Assembly (NCBI GenBank): GCA_903841915.1
Contig: CAIMKO010000180.1
Coordinates: forward strand, 1 to 6,865
Reading direction: 5' to 3'
Source: an uncultured Chitinophagaceae bacterium
GTDB taxonomy: Bacteria > Bacteroidota > Bacteroidia > Chitinophagales > Chitinophagaceae
DNA: 6,865 nt
Both the position numbers and the translations under genes were made by a program. The number at the start of each line of letters is the position of its first letter. The stretch's first letter is position 1. This document shows, piece by piece, positions 4,756 through 6,865 of the stretch. The notes under the pieces are model-generated. The model did not search any database, was not told the DNA's origin, and saw nothing but the letters and a program-made list of their open reading frames with translations.

Positions 4756-6507
4756 TTACCGGAACGAATATACGACACCTCCGAGAACATTAAAACCTAA
4801 TACTTCATATTGATTCCAACGCTCATATTTGTCGTTCAGGAGATTATTGAACTGTATCCACAGATTCAGTTTAGGCAATACGGTGAACTCCGCTCCTGCA
4901 TTGAGGTCCATGGCAGGATCTGATTTTTGAGTTTGTAAAGTCGGACTCCGGTATTGCGGCCCGTCCCAGAAAAAAAAATCTGATTTCAATTGTAGTTCCT
5001 TGGTGATCCTGTAACGCACAGAACCGGTCAATTCCAGGGGTAAGAGGCCCCAGGGTTTTTCATATAATTGCTGATTGGTGTATTGCGTATAATTGATCGC
5101 ACTGCTGAAAGTAAGTTTTTCCTGAACCGTATACCCTAGTTCTCCGTGTAAACGCAATCCCTGTAATTGTGATTCATATAGAACAGCAAAGCTTGATGCA
5201 TTGTTAACGGTAAGCGCCCCCGATGCATCCGCAAATAAAGGCTGATTATTGAATTTCAGGAATGACACCCTTGCATTATACGTAATATGCTTTCCGGCGC
5301 TTCCTTTAAAGCCTGCATATTGTTCATCTATCTTTGTATTCAACAATAAAGAAGGTTGTTGTATATACGGATTGAATGCCGCAAGTGTTTGATAATTGTT
5401 CTTGCTGAAATAACCGATCCAGCCTGCCTGCAAGATAAAATTCTCATCCTTGATCTTTGCTTCAATGGTCAAATTGGGCAACATGAAATAGGTCTTATTA
5501 TCCCAGGAAGGCCTTATGCCTGCATTCAGTTTAAAATTGGGCGTATTGAATTGAACGGAAGGCTCTATATAAAACAGATTATTCGTAATCGATGAAATGC
5601 TTGCTGTATGGAGTGTTGTGATATCCGCCGTGAACTTTAGATCGAACGCATATATTTTCCCGAAAGATTTATTGATCGGCGCTTTTAAAATGAAGTTTAA
5701 CTCTGAAGCATTCTTATTATCAAAGAACGAATTCAATTTTATTTGCGGATGATAGGTGATACCGAAATCGGATGCCATTTTATTCTGCAATCCAAATTCA
5801 AATCCGACTAAATTATACTGTTGCTGCAATTGTTCCTTGCTGGCATTCGGAAATGCAGTAACTGCAGGAAACCTGTATTGTGTATTGTTATTGTAATATA
5901 GCTTGGATGTGATCTCATGACTGGCCGAATTAAAAACACCCAATCCCTCTATACCTGCTTTTGAAAACTCCTGAAAAGGAATATTTCCTTTCGAAGAAAC
6001 ATAATTACCCCTCAGATTAATGATCGACTTCTTCCCATCACCAAAAGCCAATGCCGTTTCCAGATAGGGTGTTGAATAATTACCAAATCCTGCTTTGATA
6101 TATTGATCATTCTCCCAATGAAATGCTGTGTCAATAGATAATTGAAGGGGTTTGATCGAAACAGGCTGATACGAAAAGAAGAGATTTTGTGACGGTATAT
6201 TATAGGTTAATGGGATCCTGGAAGAATCAATAACCGGTGTTGCCGCAGTAAAATTGATCTTCGCTGCGTTGCGTAAGGAAGGTTTAAAGGTGGAAGTAAC
6301 AGTCACTACTTTTGCTGCGGTTATTGCTTCATTGCTAACTTCAACGGGCTGCGCATGGACTGTATTCACAGCAGGCTTAGGCTTATGTGCAACAGTCGTT
6401 TTTTTAGCAGCTGCCTTTTTCTTTTTTGTCTTATGTTGTGCATTAATAGCAACAAAAGGAATGAGTGCTGCTATCAATAATATCCCTATTTTTTTCTGAT
6501 TCTTCAT
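4756..6507 (-). CDS. Outer-membrane beta-barrel protein, TonB-receptor-like C-terminus
   Basis: This 583-residue protein begins with a signal peptide (basic KNQKK, hydrophobic core 7-20, predicted cleavage A23|Q24). A strongly basic, low-complexity segment with nine lysines between residues 26 and 44 follows, then a periplasmic linker with FKPSLRNAAKINF (74-86) and a Pro-rich stretch to about 125. From about 130 to the end the sequence alternates polar and aromatic residues as in transmembrane beta-strands. The C-terminus NNLLNDKYERW...GVVYSFR (554-583) resembles the last strands of TonB-dependent receptors, with F582 in the near-terminal aromatic position. No plug domain, TonB box or carboxypeptidase-like domain is recognised, and the protein is shorter than usual receptors. 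It is therefore better called a barrel of unknown cargo than a siderophore receptor. It starts 11 bp after the TPR gene stop and is followed after 12 bp by the HU-domain gene, so the products probably act together at the envelope. Confidence 0.8.
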   Translation of the reverse strand: MKNQKKIGILLIAALIPFVAINAQHKTKKKKAAAKKTTVAHKPKPAVNTVHAQPVEVSNEAITAAKVVTVTSTFKPSLRNAAKINFTAATPVIDSSRIPLTYNIPSQNLFFSYQPVSIKPLQLSIDTAFHWENDQYIKAGFGNYSTPYLETALAFGDGKKSIINLRGNYVSSKGNIPFQEFSKAGIEGLGVFNSASHEITSKLYYNNNTQYRFPAVTAFPNASKEQLQQQYNLVGFEFGLQNKMASDFGITYHPQIKLNSFFDNKNASELNFILKAPINKSFGKIYAFDLKFTADITTLHTASISSITNNLFYIEPSVQFNTPNFKLNAGIRPSWDNKTYFMLPNLTIEAKIKDENFILQAGWIGYFSKNNYQTLAAFNPYIQQPSLLLNTKIDEQYAGFKGSAGKHITYNARVSFLKFNNQPLFADASGALTVNNASSFAVLYESQLQGLRLHGELGYTVQEKLTFSSAINYTQYTNQQLYEKPWGLLPLELTGSVRYRITKELQLKSDFFFWDGPQYRSPTLQTQKSDPAMDLNAGAEFTVLPKLNLWIQFNNLLNDKYERWNQYEVLGFNVLGGVVYSFR

Positions 6508-6518
6508 GCTGCTGATCT

Positions 6519-6865
6519 TTACTGTTGTTCTACTTTGTTTGTCTTGTTTTTCACTTCGATCACTTTATCTAACTTTTGCTGTGCTTCTTTTTTAAACTCA
6601 TCCTGCTCTGCATTTTCCACGACACTTTTATAAGTAGCTTCTGCATTAAACAGATCATTTTCCTTGAAATAAACATCACCTAATAGAATATAACTTCTGG
6701 TCACCCAGGAACCATATGAACCATATTTTTTGATCACTTCAAACCCTGCTTTCTCGGCTTCTGCTAATTTATTCTGCTGTAATAAAATAGAAGCAATGGC
6801 ATATTGTGCTTCGGCAGCCTGTTCAGATTTGCCTAAAGCGATCACTTGTTTATATGCATTAGAGG
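6519..6865 (-). CDS. Tetratricopeptide-repeat protein, C-terminal part (cut by the right edge)
   Basis: The frame is open to the last base of the window, reading ...SNAYKQ before the GTG at 6845-6843, so that GTG is an internal valine codon rather than the start. About 115 residues are visible. Two helical-hairpin repeats are recognisable: AEAQYAIASILLQQNKLAEAEKAGFEVI, then SYILLGDVYFKENDLFNAEATYKSVVE, with the small residues (A, G) and aromatic spacing of TPR units. A Lys/Glu-rich helical tail ends in NKVEQQ. The segment GSWVTRSYILLGDVY resembles the end of the large (around 1000-residue) TPR proteins found in Bacteroidota; the true length here is unknown. TPRs bind protein partners, and the close-coupled barrel gene downstream (11-bp gap) is the likely partner. 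Localisation cannot be judged without the N-terminus. Confidence 0.82.
   Translation of the reverse strand, partial: SNAYKQVIALGKSEQAAEAQYAIASILLQQNKLAEAEKAGFEVIKKYGSYGSWVTRSYILLGDVYFKENDLFNAEATYKSVVENAEQDEFKKEAQQKLDKVIEVKNKTNKVEQQ

Larger units (their letters stand above)
3245..6865 (-). other. Predicted four-gene minus-strand transcription unit
   Basis: TPR protein, barrel, double-HU protein and methyltransferase are read in the same direction with gaps of 11, 12 and 29 bp. No terminator or convincing promoter lies between them, so they are probably one operon whose promoter is beyond the right edge. The first three products suggest an envelope-spanning set (partner-binding repeats, outer-membrane barrel, inner-membrane-anchored HU protein). 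The methyltransferase may be a passenger, since its gap is larger. Confidence 0.6.

Noticed and set aside
6254..6499. Plus-strand open frame with a hydrophobic, Ala/Phe-rich product that looks like a membrane protein.
   Set aside because: It is antisense to the signal peptide and lysine-rich part of the barrel gene. The Phe run comes from reading Lys codons backwards.
4756..6507. Calling the barrel a full TonB-dependent siderophore or nutrient receptor.
   Set aside because: The length is short and no plug, TonB box or carboxypeptidase-like domain is visible; only the C-terminal strands resemble that family.
6519..6845. Treating GTG at 6845 as the start of a 108-residue protein.
   Set aside because: The frame continues upstream without a stop to the window edge and the upstream residues fit a TPR helix, so the gene is simply cut off.

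Overview
The window looks like chromosomal DNA from a member of the Bacteroidota, most likely the Chitinophagaceae or a relative. This rests on several observations: start codons lack Shine-Dalgarno sequences and have A/T-rich leaders; a TAnnTTTG-type -7 promoter element lies upstream of ychF; a lipoprotein glutaminyl cyclase is present; a CCDC81-type HU protein and an outer-membrane barrel with a TonB-receptor-like C-terminus sit together; and coding GC is moderate (about 45% where hand-counted in the sirtuin gene). The taxon is inferred from gene content and signals, not from a marker-gene comparison.

Layout. Plus strand, left half: the C-terminal part of an unrecognised, very AT-rich protein (1-237); a Zn-cysteine-free class III sirtuin of the CobB type (299-991); a 181-bp intergenic region with a probable promoter, a hairpin, a 9-codon upstream ORF and heptamer repeats; the translation-associated ATPase ychF (1173-2276); a strong intrinsic terminator (2342-2373); and a lipoprotein glutaminyl-peptide cyclotransferase (2437-3240). 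Minus strand, right half: a tightly packed four-gene run that enters from beyond the right edge. It is read as TPR protein (C-terminal part, 6865-6519), outer-membrane beta-barrel (6507-4756), membrane-anchored double-HU protein (4743-4171), and zinc-ribbon SAM methyltransferase (4141-3245). The two halves converge with only 4 bp between the stop codons at 3240 and 3245.

How the parts may work together. The sirtuin and YchF are cytoplasmic housekeeping functions (removal of acyl groups from lysines; ribosome-associated ATPase). The glutaminyl cyclase acts in the periplasm on exported proteins whose mature N-terminus is Gln. The barrel encoded in this window has a predicted mature N-terminus beginning with Gln (A23|Q24), so it is a candidate substrate. 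The minus-strand run links an envelope TPR protein, an outer-membrane barrel and an inner-membrane-anchored HU-fold protein. It is the best candidate here for a poorly characterised system, perhaps a trans-envelope assembly.

Most of the window is ordinary core-genome material. No mobile elements, CRISPR arrays, tRNA or rRNA genes were seen. The least explained structures are the ychF leader and the four-gene envelope run.
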